A DNA stretch of 64,000 nt, from positions 33,996,504 to 34,060,503 of the forward strand of contig NC_051075.1 in assembly GCF_004664715.2 (NCBI RefSeq). The letters are read 5' to 3'. Every line of letters begins with the position of its first letter. Position 1 is the first letter of the stretch. Below the pieces are notes generated by a model. The model worked only from the letters and a program-made list of their open reading frames with translations, was not told where the DNA came from and made no database searches. The position numbers and the translations under genes were made by a program. Positions 11,051 to 21,699 of this stretch are shown piece after piece. The DNA is from Peromyscus leucopus. Taxonomy: Eukaryota; Chordata; Mammalia; Rodentia; Cricetidae.

Positions 11051-11783
11051 AAGTGTGGTGTTTTGAAAGAAAACGGACCCCCAAAGGAGTGGCACTATTA
11101 GGAGGTGTGACCTTGTTGGAGAAAGTATGTCACTGGTGTGTAGCTAGAGTTTTCCTGCCTTGCCCACAGTCAGGACAAATCTTTGTCACCCGCCAGTCCC
11201 ACAGCCGCTCACATCCAACCAAGTAAACACAGAGACTTTTATTGCTTACAAACTGTATGGCCTTAGCAGGCTTCTTGCTAACTGTCCTTATAGCTTAAAT
11301 TAATCCATTTCCATAAATCTATATTTTGCCACATGGCTTGTGGCTTACTGGCGTCTTCACGTGCTTCTTGTCATGGTGGCAGCTGGCAGTGACTCGTCCC
11401 GCCTTCCTGTTTTTTCTTTTCTCCTCTCTGTTAGTCCTGCCTATACTTCCTGCCTAGCCACTGGTCAATCAGTGTTTTATTTTTTGACCAGTCAGAGTAA
11501 TTTGATATACAGACCATCCCACAGCACTGATGGGGCAGGCTTAGAGGTCTCTTGCTCAAGCTTCCCTCACTGTGACAGCTAGTTGACTTCCTGTTGCCTG
11601 CAAGATGGAGCACTCTCTGTGTCAGTGCCATGTCTGCCTGCACACCACCATGCTCTCCATCATAATGATAATGGACTGATCCTCTGAAACTGTAAGTAAG
11701 CCACCCCAATTAAATGTTTTCTTTATAAGAGTTGCTATGGTCATGGTGTCTCTTCACAGCAATGAAAACCCTAACTATGACAA
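11051..11783 (-). repeat. CTATTGCTGTGAA-family repeat, split by an LTR
   Basis: Left part 11051-11139 (AAAGGAGTGGCACTATTAGG, GGTGTGACCTTGTTGG) and right part 11527-11783 (ACTGTAAGTAAGCCACCCCA, CATGGTGTCTCTTCACAGCA) are one element in reverse orientation to 5059 and 28871. The L1 ORF2 reading is interrupted on both sides, so it inserted into the L1. The LTR 11140-11526 then inserted into it. Confidence 0.8.
11140..11526 (-). mobile_element. Solo ERVK-type LTR nested in repeat in L1
   Basis: Bounded by a 6-bp TSD CTGGTG (11134-11139) / CTGATG (11527-11532), one mismatch. On the minus strand it begins TGCTGTGGGATGG, contains an AATAAA-like and a GCCAGTGGCTAGGCAGGAAG block, and ends with ...CTCTAGCTACA. 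It is the same family as 30123-30516, and as the shorter 19004-19195. TG...CA ends and a 6-bp TSD support class II. Confidence 0.88.
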
Positions 11784-13400
11784 TAAACAATTCCACAAAT
11801 TTCATCTGGGAAGCTGGATATGAGATTAACTCAAAGAAATCAGTAGCTTTCTGATAAAAATGACAAAGGAACTGAGAAAAAAAAAAAAAACAGAAAAAAC
11901 ATGCTTCACAACAGCCACAAATAATATAAAATATTTTGAAATAACTCGAAGTGAGTGAAATATTTGTGTGATAAAAACTCCAAATCTTTAAAGAAAGAAA
12001 CTGAAGAAGACATCAGAAGATGGAAAGATCTCTCATGTTCATGGCTTTGTAGAACATAGTGAAAATGGCCAGCCTACCAAAAGCAATCTACAGATTTAAC
12101 ACAATCTCCATCAAAATTCCAATACAATTCTTTACAGTCTTGAAAAGTCAATACTCAACTTCACGTGGGAATACAAAAAACCCAGGATAGTTCAAACAAT
12201 CCTCATCAATAAAATAACTTCCAAAGGAATAATCACCCCTGATTTCAAGCTGTACTACAGAGATATAGTAATAAACACTACATGATATTGGCATAACAAC
12301 AGACACATTGAACAGTGGAATCAAATTGAAGACCCAGATATAAATCCACACACTTATGGATACCTTATTTTTCATAATGAATCTAGAAAGACACAATGGG
12401 AAAAAGAAAGCATCTTCAACAAATGGTTCTGGTCTAACTGGATCTTGGCATATAGAATAATGCAAATAGACCCATATTTATCACCCTGCACAAAACTGAA
12501 GTCCAAGTGAATCAAAGACCTCAACATAAAACCAGATACACTAAACCTGATAGAAGAGAAAGTGAGGAATAGCCTTGACTGCATTGACACAGAAACAACT
12601 TCCTGATGAGAACAGCAATAGTGCATGCACTAAGGTCAACAATTAATAAATGGGACCCATGAAACTAAGAAGCTTCTATAAGGCAAAGGACACCATCAAT
12701 AGGACAAAATGGCAGTCTACAGAATGGGAAAAGATTTTCACCTACTCCACATTTGACAGAGGGCTAACATCCAAAATATATAATGAACTTGACACTAAAC
12801 ATCAACAAACCAAATATTCCAATAAAAAATGGAATATAGTTCTAAACAGTACTCTCAATAGGAGAATCTCAAGTGACTGAGGAAGCACTTGAAGAAATGT
12901 CCAACATCCTTAGCCATCAGGGAAATGCAAATTGAAGCAACGCTGAGATAATCATCTTACAAAGGTTAGAATGCCTAAAATTAATAACACAAATGACAGC
13001 TCATTCTAGTGAGCATGTAGAGCAAGGGGACCACTTCTTTATTGCTGGTGGGATTAAAAACTTGTACAATTACTATGGAAATCAATATGGCTCTTCCTCA
13101 GAAAACTGGAACCCATTCTACCTCAAGACCCAGCTATACCACTCTTGGGAATATACCCAAGGATGCTCCATCCTACCATAAAGACAGGTGCTCATCTGTG
13201 TTCATAGCAGCCTTATTCATCATAGCCAGAGAACAGAAACAACCTAGATGTTCTTCAACAAAGAATAAATAAGGAAAATGTGGTTCATTTATACAATGGA
13301 ACATTACTGAGCTGTTAAAAACAATGGCATCGGAAAATTTGCAAGCAAATTGGTTAGAACTAGAAAAAAATCATCCTGAGTGAGGTAACCCAGACCCAGA

Positions 13401-14663
13401 ATGGAAAAATATGGTATGTACTCAATTATAAGTGGGTATTAGCTGTTAAGTAAATAGTAATCATGCTACAATCCACAAACCCAGAAATGCTAAGTAACAA
13501 GGAGCGCTCTAAGGTGAACACATGGATCTCTCTGGGAAAGGGAAACTGAATAGATTTTTCCAGTGGCCTAAAGGTAGGTGGGGATGGGAATAGAAATGAT
13601 CATGTGGGTGAGGGATGGAGGGTAGGAGAGAGAGATTACAGGGAGAGATGACTCCATTTGGGAGGGCATTTAGGGGATCATGTAGAAATCTAATGCAGTG
13701 GAAACTCCCTGGAACCTATGAGGGTGACCCTAGCAAGGACTCCTAGTAATGGAGGATAGGAAGTCTGAACTGACCATCTTCTGTAACCAGGCAAGGTAAG
13801 TGGTGGTACTGGGACATCAACACAGCCATAAAACCTTGACCTATATACTCTATCCTGCTCATTAGCTGTATGGGAGAAATAGAAGCACAGATCATGTGAG
13901 AATGGCCAACCAATGACTGGTCTAATTTGAGGCTCATGCCCAACACTGCCTGGATGACCAGGAACTGGAGGCTGGACAGCTTAGAGATCTAGGATAAAAA
14001 AGAATCAACAAAGGATTCCTAATGATATTCTGTTATATTTGTGGATCAGTGCCTACTCCAATTGTCATAAGAGAGGTTTCCTCTAATAGCTGATGAGAGT
14101 AGTACAGAGACACACATCCAAGCATTAGGTGCAGAGAACACAAATTGGAGATCTCCACTGGGTTCCTTCCCTCAAAACTGGGGGAGCCCCGTGGAAGAGG
14201 GAGAAGAACAATTGTAGGAGCCAGAGTGGTCAAGGATACTAGGTGAGCATGGCCCACAGAATCAACTAAGCAGGGCTCATACGTGCTCACAGAGACTAAA
14301 GTGACAATCATGGAGCCTGCATGGGTCTGCACTAGGTCCTCTATATATGTTACGGTTGTTTAGTTTGGTGTTTTTGTGGGACTCCTAACAGTGGGAGTGG
14401 GGGTGTCTCTGACATTTTTGCCTGTCTTTGGGACCATTTTCTTCCTACTGCATTTCCTCTCCCAGCCCTGATGTGAGGGTTTGTGCCCAGTCTTGCCATA
14501 ACTTACATGTCTTCAGTTGATATCTCCAGGAAGCTCACTCTTTTCTGAAGGGAAATAGAGGAGTGTATCTGGGGAAGAGGGGAGATGGGAAGGGGAAATT
14601 GGAGGAGTGGAAGGAGCAGAAAATTCATTCAGGATGCAATGTATGATAAATAAATAAATAAAT
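13401..14663 (+). other. L1 3' UTR of the long LINE-1
   Basis: Follows the ORF2 remnant with the GGGTGAGGGATGGAGGGTAG and TGAGGGTGACCCTAGC segments typical of rodent L1 3' UTR, and ends in an (AAAT)n tail. The minus-strand 99-codon frame at 14033-14332 lies wholly in it and is not a gene. Confidence 0.7.
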
Positions 14664-14751
14664 TCTGTTATGTGGCAAATGAGAGGCCAATAGCCTGCTT
14701 TTATCTTCTCAACACTGGATTGCAAGGGTGCACTATTATGCTCAACTTTTT

Positions 14752-14832
14752 AAATGTGTACTGGGGATTGTACTCATGTCTTGATACTTGTATATCAAAC
14801 ACTTTACAGACTGTATTATCTCTCTAACCACC
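14752..14832 (-). mobile_element. ID/B4-type SINE remnant, antisense
   Basis: TACTGGGGATTGTACTCATG followed later by TATTATCTCTCTAACCACC resembles the antisense of a tRNA-derived ID/B4 head. Highly diverged. Confidence 0.4.
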
Positions 14833-15089
14833 TACTAAATTTCCATAATATATAAAACATGCTTTCTGTATTTCTTTTGTTTTTTACTTTTTCATTTTCC
14901 TAATAAAAGTATACTTTTAAAAATATTTTTCTCTTCCTGGATAAAACAAAGGATGAGATGTCCAACAATGACACAATGGTAAGATCAAAATTATTATCAA
15001 ATCTCTTGGGGTGTCAAATACTATGTATCAAGTAGTATCCTCCTGAAATTCATGCTCAGTTTTAACTATTACTACATGAAAAAGTTACT

Positions 15090-15421
15090 TTATTTGGAAA
15101 GTGTTTAAAAATGAGATTGGACCCTCAGTCATATGAGATGTCTGTATCAAAGGGAGAACTTTGAATGCACAAGCACATACAGACAGGAAAATGCCAAGTG
15201 TGATCAAAGTAGAGACAGGAGGGGTCCTGCAGAAGCCAAAGGAGAAAAGGACTCCAGCAAGTCATAAGAAACCAGGAAAGAGGGGTGGACTATCTCTCTT
15301 AAGCCTCAAACATAACCCATTTGGTTCTCAAACTTCTATTGCCCATAACTGAAACAGTAAAATCTCTATTTGTTTAAACTATTTAGTTTGCCATACTCTG
15401 TCACAGTAGCAGACTAATACA
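15090..15421 (+). mobile_element. MLT1/MaLR-type LTR remnant
   Basis: The order GTAGAGACAGGAGG, CTCCAGCAAGTCATAAGAAA, AACTGAAACAGTAAAATCTC, TTTAAACTATTTAGTTTGCC and GCAGACTAATACA follows the 3' half of ancient mammalian MaLR LTRs. Diverged, with no TSD. The 63-codon frame at 15161-15352 is inside it and is not a gene. Confidence 0.6.
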
Positions 15422-15966
15422 TTAGGAAATAAATCTTGAATTCCTGATGACATTGAGGTCTAGACTACCTGGTTCTGTTGAGTGAGGGATGTTACCTTTT
15501 CCTGCTTTTTCCCGTTGTTTGGTAAATTTCCTGCTATTTAGATTCTGCCGTTTCCTAGTTGATGCAAGTACTTCAGTGCTATTTCAGTTTACCACATTTA
15601 CCAGATAATCTATCCATGTTTATTTCCCTTAACAATGACTCTTTGACCTCTCTATTCTATCAATCCATTTTGTCTGTTTTGCTCACCAGTTGGGTTGAAC
15701 TCTGTCATAGGGGAAATGTCCTTTATTGTCAATCTGAGAAGGTCTTTCTATTCCTTTTTTGTTAATCCTTGTTCCTAAGAGTCTATGAATAGTTTACCAA
15801 ACTTAAGGTTTTCATTTGGGAGCTGCATGAGAAGAGTGCAAAGCAGTGAGTATTTCTGAGGCCATATATATTAGAAAGTAGCTTTATTCAATCACTATGG
15901 TGTTGGGTAATGATTTGCCAAGTGGAAGTTTCTCTTTCATTCTCTGAGAAAAAAATATCACCCAAG

Positions 15967-15969
<3 letters not shown>
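15422..15969. other. Intergenic, nothing recognised
   Basis: AT-rich sequence; open frames are short. No repeat recognised. Confidence 0.4.
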
Positions 15970-16020
<51 letters not shown>

Positions 16021-16028
16021 ACACACAC
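15970..16028. repeat. (CA)n microsatellite
   Basis: About 28 CA units with one CAGACAC interruption near the end. The minus-strand poly-CV frame is a by-product. Confidence 0.97.
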
Positions 16029-16637
16029 AGCTTAAGCAGAAGTTTATTTAGCAAAGCAAGTTGAATAGCACACTCCAGAGACAAATTGAAATAAGGTTAC
16101 CTGAAAGGTGAGTTATCAGTCCATTGGGTTCTGTGCTGGATTTTTAAAAGATTTTAATGAATATTTATTATGTGTGTAGCATATTCATTAGGTAAGATGA
16201 CCCTGTTTCCCTTCCAAATTGTGCTAGATTGGACCTAAAGGGTATTCTCATGGCATGAAAAGCATGAAGGAAGGGTGTCAAATACACAGTGCAAGTGATA
16301 TTATAATGCAGTGTGGGTGTTTTGTAGATTCAGACCCTTCACTAGTATGCAAATGTGGCAATAAGAAGCGTTCTCTGGCTTCTTAGATTTTGATACAGTA
16401 GAAAGAATCTAACCAAAGCTTCAAAGATATTTGAGCACAAAGGGGTATTCTTAACATCAGAAAATACAACTACTGAGACATAGTAGCCATTTTCTTTGCT
16501 TACCTCCTAGCCTATTTGATCATATTCATGTATATGTATGTATTTGATAGTGTAAACATTATTAATGAAAATTTGAAGTTGTCATTACACTGTATTTTAG
16601 CATCTAAATTTCTTGGAGGAACCCAAGAGCAAAGTAG
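16029..16637. other. Intergenic, nothing recognised
   Basis: Unique-looking AT-rich DNA between the (CA)n tract and a rodent repeat. Confidence 0.4.
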
Positions 16638-17570
16638 TCTTAGCTACTTTTCATGACAAAATATAATGACCAAGGCAACTTAGAAAAGAAAGCATTAAAT
16701 TTATGGCCCACATTTGCAGAGTGTTAGAGTCTATGACCCTCAGGACAGGGAGCATGGTGGCAGGTAGGTAGGCAGGAAGGTAGGTAGGTAGTAGGCAGGC
16801 AGGCTGGTAGGCATGGTGCTTGAGCAATAGTTAAGAGTTTCCATCTTGATCCACCAGCATGAGGCACAGAGAGCTAACTGGCAATGATATAGGCTCTTTC
16901 AACCTTAAAGCCCAGCCCCAGTGACACACCTCCTCCAACAAGACCACACCTCCTAATCCTTACTGAACAGTTCCACCAACTGTGGGCCTAGTATTCAAAC
17001 ATACGTGTCAGGGGCCATTCTCATTCACATCACCACATTTCTCCCCCAGGCCTCCATAGGCTTGCACTATATCACACACTAAATGCATTTAATCCAATTT
17101 TAAAAGTCCCCACAGTCTCTCAAAGTTTGAACACTACTTTCAAGGCCAAAGCTTCACTTAAGAATCATGGAAATCTCTTCATTGTAAAGCCTGTAAAAAT
17201 CAAAAAGCAAATAATTACATAACTTGGCACAAAACATACCTTATAATTCCAGAAGGGTGAAGAGGGACATAGTGAGGAAATACTGGATTAAAGCAAGACC
17301 ACAACCCAGCAGGGCAAATTCCAAATCCTGTAGTTCTACATCTGACCTCAAGGGACTTAGCTGGCTCTTCCCTTTCAGTTAGCTGACTGCAGCACACTTC
17401 TGTCTCTTGGCTGGCTCCACTCCTTCTCGGCAGCTCTCCTTGACAGGTACCCCAGTGCTCTGGCACCTCCAGCATTCTGGGGTCTTCAATGCAATCTAAG
17501 CTTTACTTTTACATCTTCATGCAACAGCCTCTGAGGTCTCCCCACATCTGTAACTACACCAAATGCCTGC
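16638..17570 (+). repeat. CTATTGCTGTGAA family plus adjoining composite repeat
   Basis: The left part (16638 to about 17035) has AATGACCAAGGCAACTTAG, CACACCTCCTCCAACAAGAC and CACCTCCTAATCC, as at 28871-29232. The right part (to about 17570) has AGTGAGGAAATACTGG, ACCCAGCAGGGCAAATTCC, TGACAGGTACCCCAGTGCTC and CAGCATTCTGGGGTC, parallel to 5306-5560. A (GGTA/GGCA)n run sits at about 16753-16815. Confidence 0.7.
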
Positions 17571-18434
17571 TCTGCAGCTTTCCTTGTTCAAACATGTGTC
17601 TGGGGGGGGGGGCATTCACATTCAAATCACAACAGAATCCAGATCCCTCGGCCTTTGCAAAAGTTTCTTTGTCTCCTCATCACTACCACACACATGCATA
17701 TATGCATGTGAACACACATTTAGTTGTCCCTGGCTATCTAAATTTTACAGTTGCATTCTTGGTGTACTAATTTCTTCAGTGAGCATCTGTCAATCTGAGT
17801 TCTGTTTCATATTCACCTGATAACACCATTTGTTTCCTTCATTTGCTATTTCTGAAAACATTATAATTGGGTCCCAGGATTGCTCTCCTAAACAGGAGCT
17901 CTAGTTCATTTTTGTGCATTTCAAGGTTTAGCCTCTTTTTGGTCTTCTTCTGACTGTTTTCTGACTTTTACATACTTCATTTAGGAAGTCTGCTTCCTGT
18001 GCTTTGAGCATTTCCCCCTCCTAGCATCTCCATTCTCTCCATCTCTCTAAGAATATTGATAACATATTTTGTGACTTTTCCTTGCTTCTGGCATTGTTGT
18101 CTCCTTTCATTTCCTTTTTGGTCTTCAATATTGTATGCCCTCCCTTAATAACTATTTCCACTTGACTCCTTTTCATACTTAGAGTCTGCCTCTGAAAATA
18201 GTATAGAAGTAGACAATGTGAGAAAGCTCACAGTAGGTTAGCTTTCCAATGGCATTTTCCACATGGCATCACTGTTTCATTCTCTAGAGGTACGCTCCAC
18301 TCCTAGGATTCTTTGGGGATTTTAGAAAGGAATCCTGCTCTTTCTTACCTAAGGATTTGCATATTTAACTATAGAGCATGGAGAACTGAGATTGGAAGGG
18401 GGGGAGACAAAGAATCACTCACTGTACAGTCATC
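17571..18434 (-). other. Unassigned segment, possible old pseudogene (minus strand)
   Basis: No repeat recognised. On the minus strand 17880-18180 gives partly overlapping, lysine- and glutamate-rich frames with stops and an apparent frameshift: EGEMLKAQEADFLNEVCKSQ in one register, then LNLEMHKNELELLFRRAIL in another. The piece continues beyond two LTR insertions at 18952-19003 and 19196-19530, where another Lys/Gln-rich minus-strand frame is seen. It may be an old processed pseudogene or simply purine-rich noncoding DNA. I cannot name a parent gene. Confidence 0.25.
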
Positions 18435-18951
18435 TGTGGTGGTGTTGTGTTCCCCAAAATATTGTACACGCCAATAAACCTATCTGGGGCCAGAGAAGAG
18501 AACAGCCACAATATTAAACATAGAGGATAGGCAGTGGTAGCACAAGCCTTTGATCCTAGCATTCCAGAGGCAGAAATCCATCTGGATCTCTGTGAGTTCA
18601 AGGCCACATTGGAAACAGCCAGGCATGGTGACACACACCTTTAATCTCCAGAAAGTGAGCCTTTAATCCCAGGGAGTGGTGGTAGAAAGCAGAAAGGTAT
18701 ATAAGGTGTGAGGAGCAGAAACTAGAAGCATTTAGCTGGTTAAGCATTAAGGCTTCCGAGCAGCAGTTCAGCTGAGATTCATTCTGGATGCGGACTCAGA
18801 GGCTTCCGGTCTGAGGAAACAGGATCAGCTGAGGAACTGGCGAGGTGAGGTAGCTGTGGCTTGTTCTGCTTCTCTGATCTTCCAGCATTTACCCCATTAA
18901 CTGGCCCCAGGTTTGATTTTATTAATAGGACCTTTTAAGATTCATGCTACA
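18435..18951 (+). mobile_element. Solo LTR, family with B1-like interior (copy 2)
   Basis: Begins TGTGGTGGTGTTGTGTTCCC and ends TTCATGCTACA, with TSD GTCATC (18429-18434) / GCCATC (18952-18957), 5 of 6 matching. Inside are CCAATAAACC, two B1-like blocks (TCCAGAGGCAGAAATCCATC and GGCATGGTGACACACACC), and a TATATAAGGTG box at about 18699. Length 517 bp, close to copies 1 (471) and 3 (527). Confidence 0.9.
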
Positions 18952-19003
18952 GCCATCTGTTCACCTGTTGACAGCACACTGCTTCCTTGTTCAATGCTGT
19001 AAG

Positions 19004-19195
19004 TGCTGTGGGATAATGCATAGATTAAGAGTTATGGGCTAATTTAAGATATAAGAGCTAGCTAGCAAAAGGCTTGAGCCTTGGCCATGCAGTTATAATT
19101 AATATAAGCCTCTGTGTGTTTACTTGGGGGATGTGAGTGGGAGAGATTTGTCCCGACCACCGGCAGACGGGGACACAGGAAATCTTCTGACTACA
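19004..19195 (+). mobile_element. Solo ERVK-type LTR, internally deleted
   Basis: Starts TGCTGTGGGATAATGC and ends TTCTGACTACA like 30123-30516, with the shared 3' block AAGCCTCTGTGTGTTTACTT, but is only 192 bp. About 200 bp between the 5' end and the TTAAGATATAAG block is missing. TSD TGTAAG/CATAAG matches at 4 of 6, weak. It lies 52 bp from the preceding LTR. Confidence 0.75.
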
Positions 19196-20180
19196 CATAA
19201 GTGCTCTGGTTCCATTTCTTCTGCAGAAAAGACAGAATTGTGACTTTTGTCTTTAATAAACTGACAGAGCATATGGAGGCCTAACTGTTCCTCATAAAGT
19301 TTTAAATGATCCTGATTTTACCTTTTTTCTCACCCTGACCTTCTCCTTAATGCTTTGTGAGCCTTTTATGTTCTGCAGGTGCTATTGTTCTGCTTGCTTC
19401 TGCTCTGGAGGTGCTCTCTCTTTTATTTACATTTTCATGTCAATCATTATGTCTGCCCTCTGTTTTCCATAGACTAAAATATAAGCTGACCTTTCTTGTT
19501 CTTGTCCCTCATCTTTTTTTTTTTTTTGGTATTAATGAATTAAAATCTTTGTGATTCCTCTACTACTTACATATCAAGTTTAGAAGGACCACAGTAATGT
19601 CCAAATATATCATGCATAATTTTACAGCAAAGCAATAGTTCTGAAAAACTTCAATAAATCTATAGTTTCTACTATTAAGCACAGCTATAAATGAGTACCA
19701 TGTGTCTAGAGCATTAATTCTTAACAAACAGATAACATGACATATAATGAGATGGAAAACCAACAATCAAAACTCAGGAAATATGGCACAGATTATAAGA
19801 AGCATCACAGTATTTGATAATGTAAAAAAGATATTTCCTGTGTTCAATGAAAAATTTGTAGTACTTTATTAACTTTGAAATAAGACATAGCTGGAAAATC
19901 AATAAAATAAAAGTTATTACAAACTGATATTCTGGGAAGAAACAAGATCTCCAGGTAAGCTGGCACAGTTTGTATAAATCTATTTTATTAAAGCTTTAAA
20001 TTAGAATTCAAAGTAATGAACTTCCTTTGGCATTTTCATATCTATCTATATATACACATACATATATACATACATACTTACATATATATATACACATAGT
20101 GTGTGTATGTACTTTGTATGTGTTTGTCCTCCTTCTCTGCTGCTTTCTCTATTATCCCCACTCTTGTAATCAATCCTGAT
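19196..20180. other. Intergenic with TA-rich tract
   Basis: Apart from the possible pseudogene continuation to about 19530, nothing is recognised. A (TA)/(CA)/(TACA) low-complexity tract lies at about 20040-20115. Confidence 0.4.
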
Positions 20181-20184
20181 TTTT

Positions 20185-20405
20185 TAAAAATGTAACTTAA
20201 AAAATTTGAGCATTTCACATATGCAGAAAATGTGCTTTGATATTTACCTCAATTCTCCCAATTCCTTTTACTTCCATCCCACTTCCCAATCCCCCAAACT
20301 TCACATCCTCCTTTTTTTCTTCTAATTCAAGCCCCATTAAGTCTAATTATTGCTGTCCACATACTTCTGGGTGTAATCCCCTGGAGCATGGTCTGTGGTC
20401 AGTTT
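20185..20405 (-). mobile_element. L1 3' UTR fragment, antisense
   Basis: GAGCATTTCACATATGCAG, TTTACCTCAATTCTCCCAA and CCTGGAGCATGGTCTGTGG follow the antisense rodent L1 3' UTR, parallel to 28766-28870 and 29236-29330. Diverged. Confidence 0.6.
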
Positions 20406-20805
20406 GAATGTATTTATAATAAAGTCGGAGTCATCAATAATGTCTTGGTGTTGATTGAGGAAAAAAATCAGTCTTTCCTCTTCATGTCCTTTAACCAAGA
20501 GCAAGGTCAGCTTTAAATTCTCTGCTTCACTCTACCCATGTCTTCCTCCATTCCCTTCTGTATGTTGCATGAATCTGAATCTATGCCTGCCTGAAGCCTA
20601 TCTTGTGAGTCTCTCCACATTCCTGTGTCTGTCCCTAACAAATGTTTGACTCTCTTTAATTGAATAGCACAGGAAACACCTGGGGAAGGAAGGAGGAATA
20701 CACCACAGAAATCTTCAATGGAGTTTTACAATGGATTAAGTCACTGACTTCAACTGACCAAGACAACAAACAGTACCACAAACATCCTGTTCACTAAATG
20801 ATATC
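20406..20805. other. Unassigned
   Basis: Possibly a decayed continuation of flanking L1, but I see no clear match and no gene. Confidence 0.35.
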
Positions 20806-21266
20806 TGTTGTTGGTTTTACTCTTTTGGGGGGCCTGCCACTCAGCTCCCAAATAAATCACACATGGAGGTTTATTCTTACTTAAAAATGCCCAGCCTTAA
20901 GTTGGATTGTTTCTAGCCAGCTTTTCTTAACTTATCCAGTCTACCTTTTACCTCTGGACTTTTTCCTTTCCTTACTTCTGTAACCTTACTTTCACTTTTA
21001 CTCCGTGGCTGACTATGTGGCTGTGTGGCTGGCCCCTTGTGTCCTCCTCCTTCTCTGGCTACTTCTTTTTTCCTTCCAGATTTCTCCTTCTATTTATCCT
21101 CTCTGCCTTCCAGCCCCACCTATCGTTTCTCTTGCCTCGCTATTGGCTGTTCAGCTCTTTATTAGACCATCAGGTGTTTTAAACACACACAGTAACACAG
21201 CTTCACAGAGTGTTCACAAATGCAACATAAAGAAAAGTAACACACTTAAAATAATATTCTCCAGCA
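20806..21266 (-). mobile_element. Solo ERVK-type LTR with perfect TSD
   Basis: A perfect 6-bp TSD GATATC at 20800-20805 and 21267-21272 bounds a 461-bp element with TG...CA ends. On the minus strand it begins TGCTGGAGAATATTATT, has AATAAAGAGCTGAACAGCC, and ends with TTTATTTGGGAGCTGAGTGG and CCAACAACA. The 99-codon frame at 21005-21304 crosses the end of the LTR and is not a gene. Confidence 0.9.
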
Positions 21267-21272
21267 GATATC

Positions 21273-21699
21273 CATATGTTGTATTTCATATTTATGGTGG
21301 ATAGTCCTTTAATAAAGTTGCTCTCATCCTATCTTTTCTGTTTTTAGCAAATGATTATTATAATACATGTACAACATATATACATACCCAGAGTACTGGG
21401 TCAGAGACACGGAGGAGTACGCAACTTATGACTACAGCTATGCAGTTGCTTAGACTTTAAAAGTTGATTACAGGGGAAATCCAAGGCAAGTAAGGTTGAG
21501 TGGTACACTGTTCTCTCTAATGTTAAACAAACATGCTGAGTACATCGTAGGTATCACGTAAGTCTTAAGTAACCTCTAGGTATGTTATTAACTCTGGCTA
21601 TGAGGTCCAGAAAAAGTTCCAGGCTCTTAGAATGTAAGAGAGATTTTTGTAAGAATGCATTGCCACAACGGTCGATTTACCAGGCGCCACATCTGTTAC
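21273..21699. other. Unassigned
   Basis: No gene or clear repeat; may be part of the L1-derived tract that follows. Confidence 0.3.

Larger units (their letters stand above)
8390..13400 (+). pseudogene. L1 ORF2 pseudogene (endonuclease / reverse transcriptase)
   Basis: ORF2 in an intact L1 nicks target DNA and reverse transcribes the L1 RNA. Here the endonuclease region (about 8400-9300), the reverse transcriptase fingers/palm (about 10480-11040) and the C-terminal region (about 12640-13280, AREQKQPRCSSTKNK) can be recognised, but in short frames in different registers. The fragment 12650-12880 (RSFYKAKDTINRTKWQSTEW) aligns by eye with the intact ORF2 on the minus strand at 45.2-45.3 kb, a useful internal check. 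A (CAAA)n expansion at about 10926-10965 interrupts the reading just before the catalytic motif. Non-functional. Confidence 0.88.
6690..14663 (+). mobile_element. Near full-length decayed LINE-1 with nested insertions
   Basis: The order is a GC-richer 5' UTR (about 6690-7340), ORF1 remnant (7344 to about 8380), ORF2 remnant (about 8390-13400) and 3' UTR ending GATAAATAAATAAATAAA at 14646-14663. ORF2 landmarks visible in translation are an endonuclease start (NINGLKSPIKRHRLTEW near 8450), the reverse transcriptase block GTRQGCLLSPYLFNIVLEVL near 10858-10917 and the catalytic motif read as LFTDDM at about 11022-11039. All frames are broken by stops and shifts. Foreign inserts are a B2 (8993-9132), a B1 (9784-9972) and a repeat with an LTR inside (11051-11783). 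Removing them leaves about 6.9 kb, near full L1 length. Exact 5' end and TSD are not resolved. Confidence 0.93.

Noticed and set aside
14033..14332. 99-codon minus-strand frame
   Set aside because: Lies wholly in the 3' UTR of the decayed L1, antisense, with no domain.
15161..15352. 63-codon Lys-rich frame as a small gene
   Set aside because: It lies in an MLT1-type LTR remnant; the sequence order fits the LTR and not a protein.
18699..18712. TATATAAGG as a host gene promoter
   Set aside because: It is the internal box of a solo LTR, present at the same place in the copies at 1.4-1.8 kb; no host exon follows.
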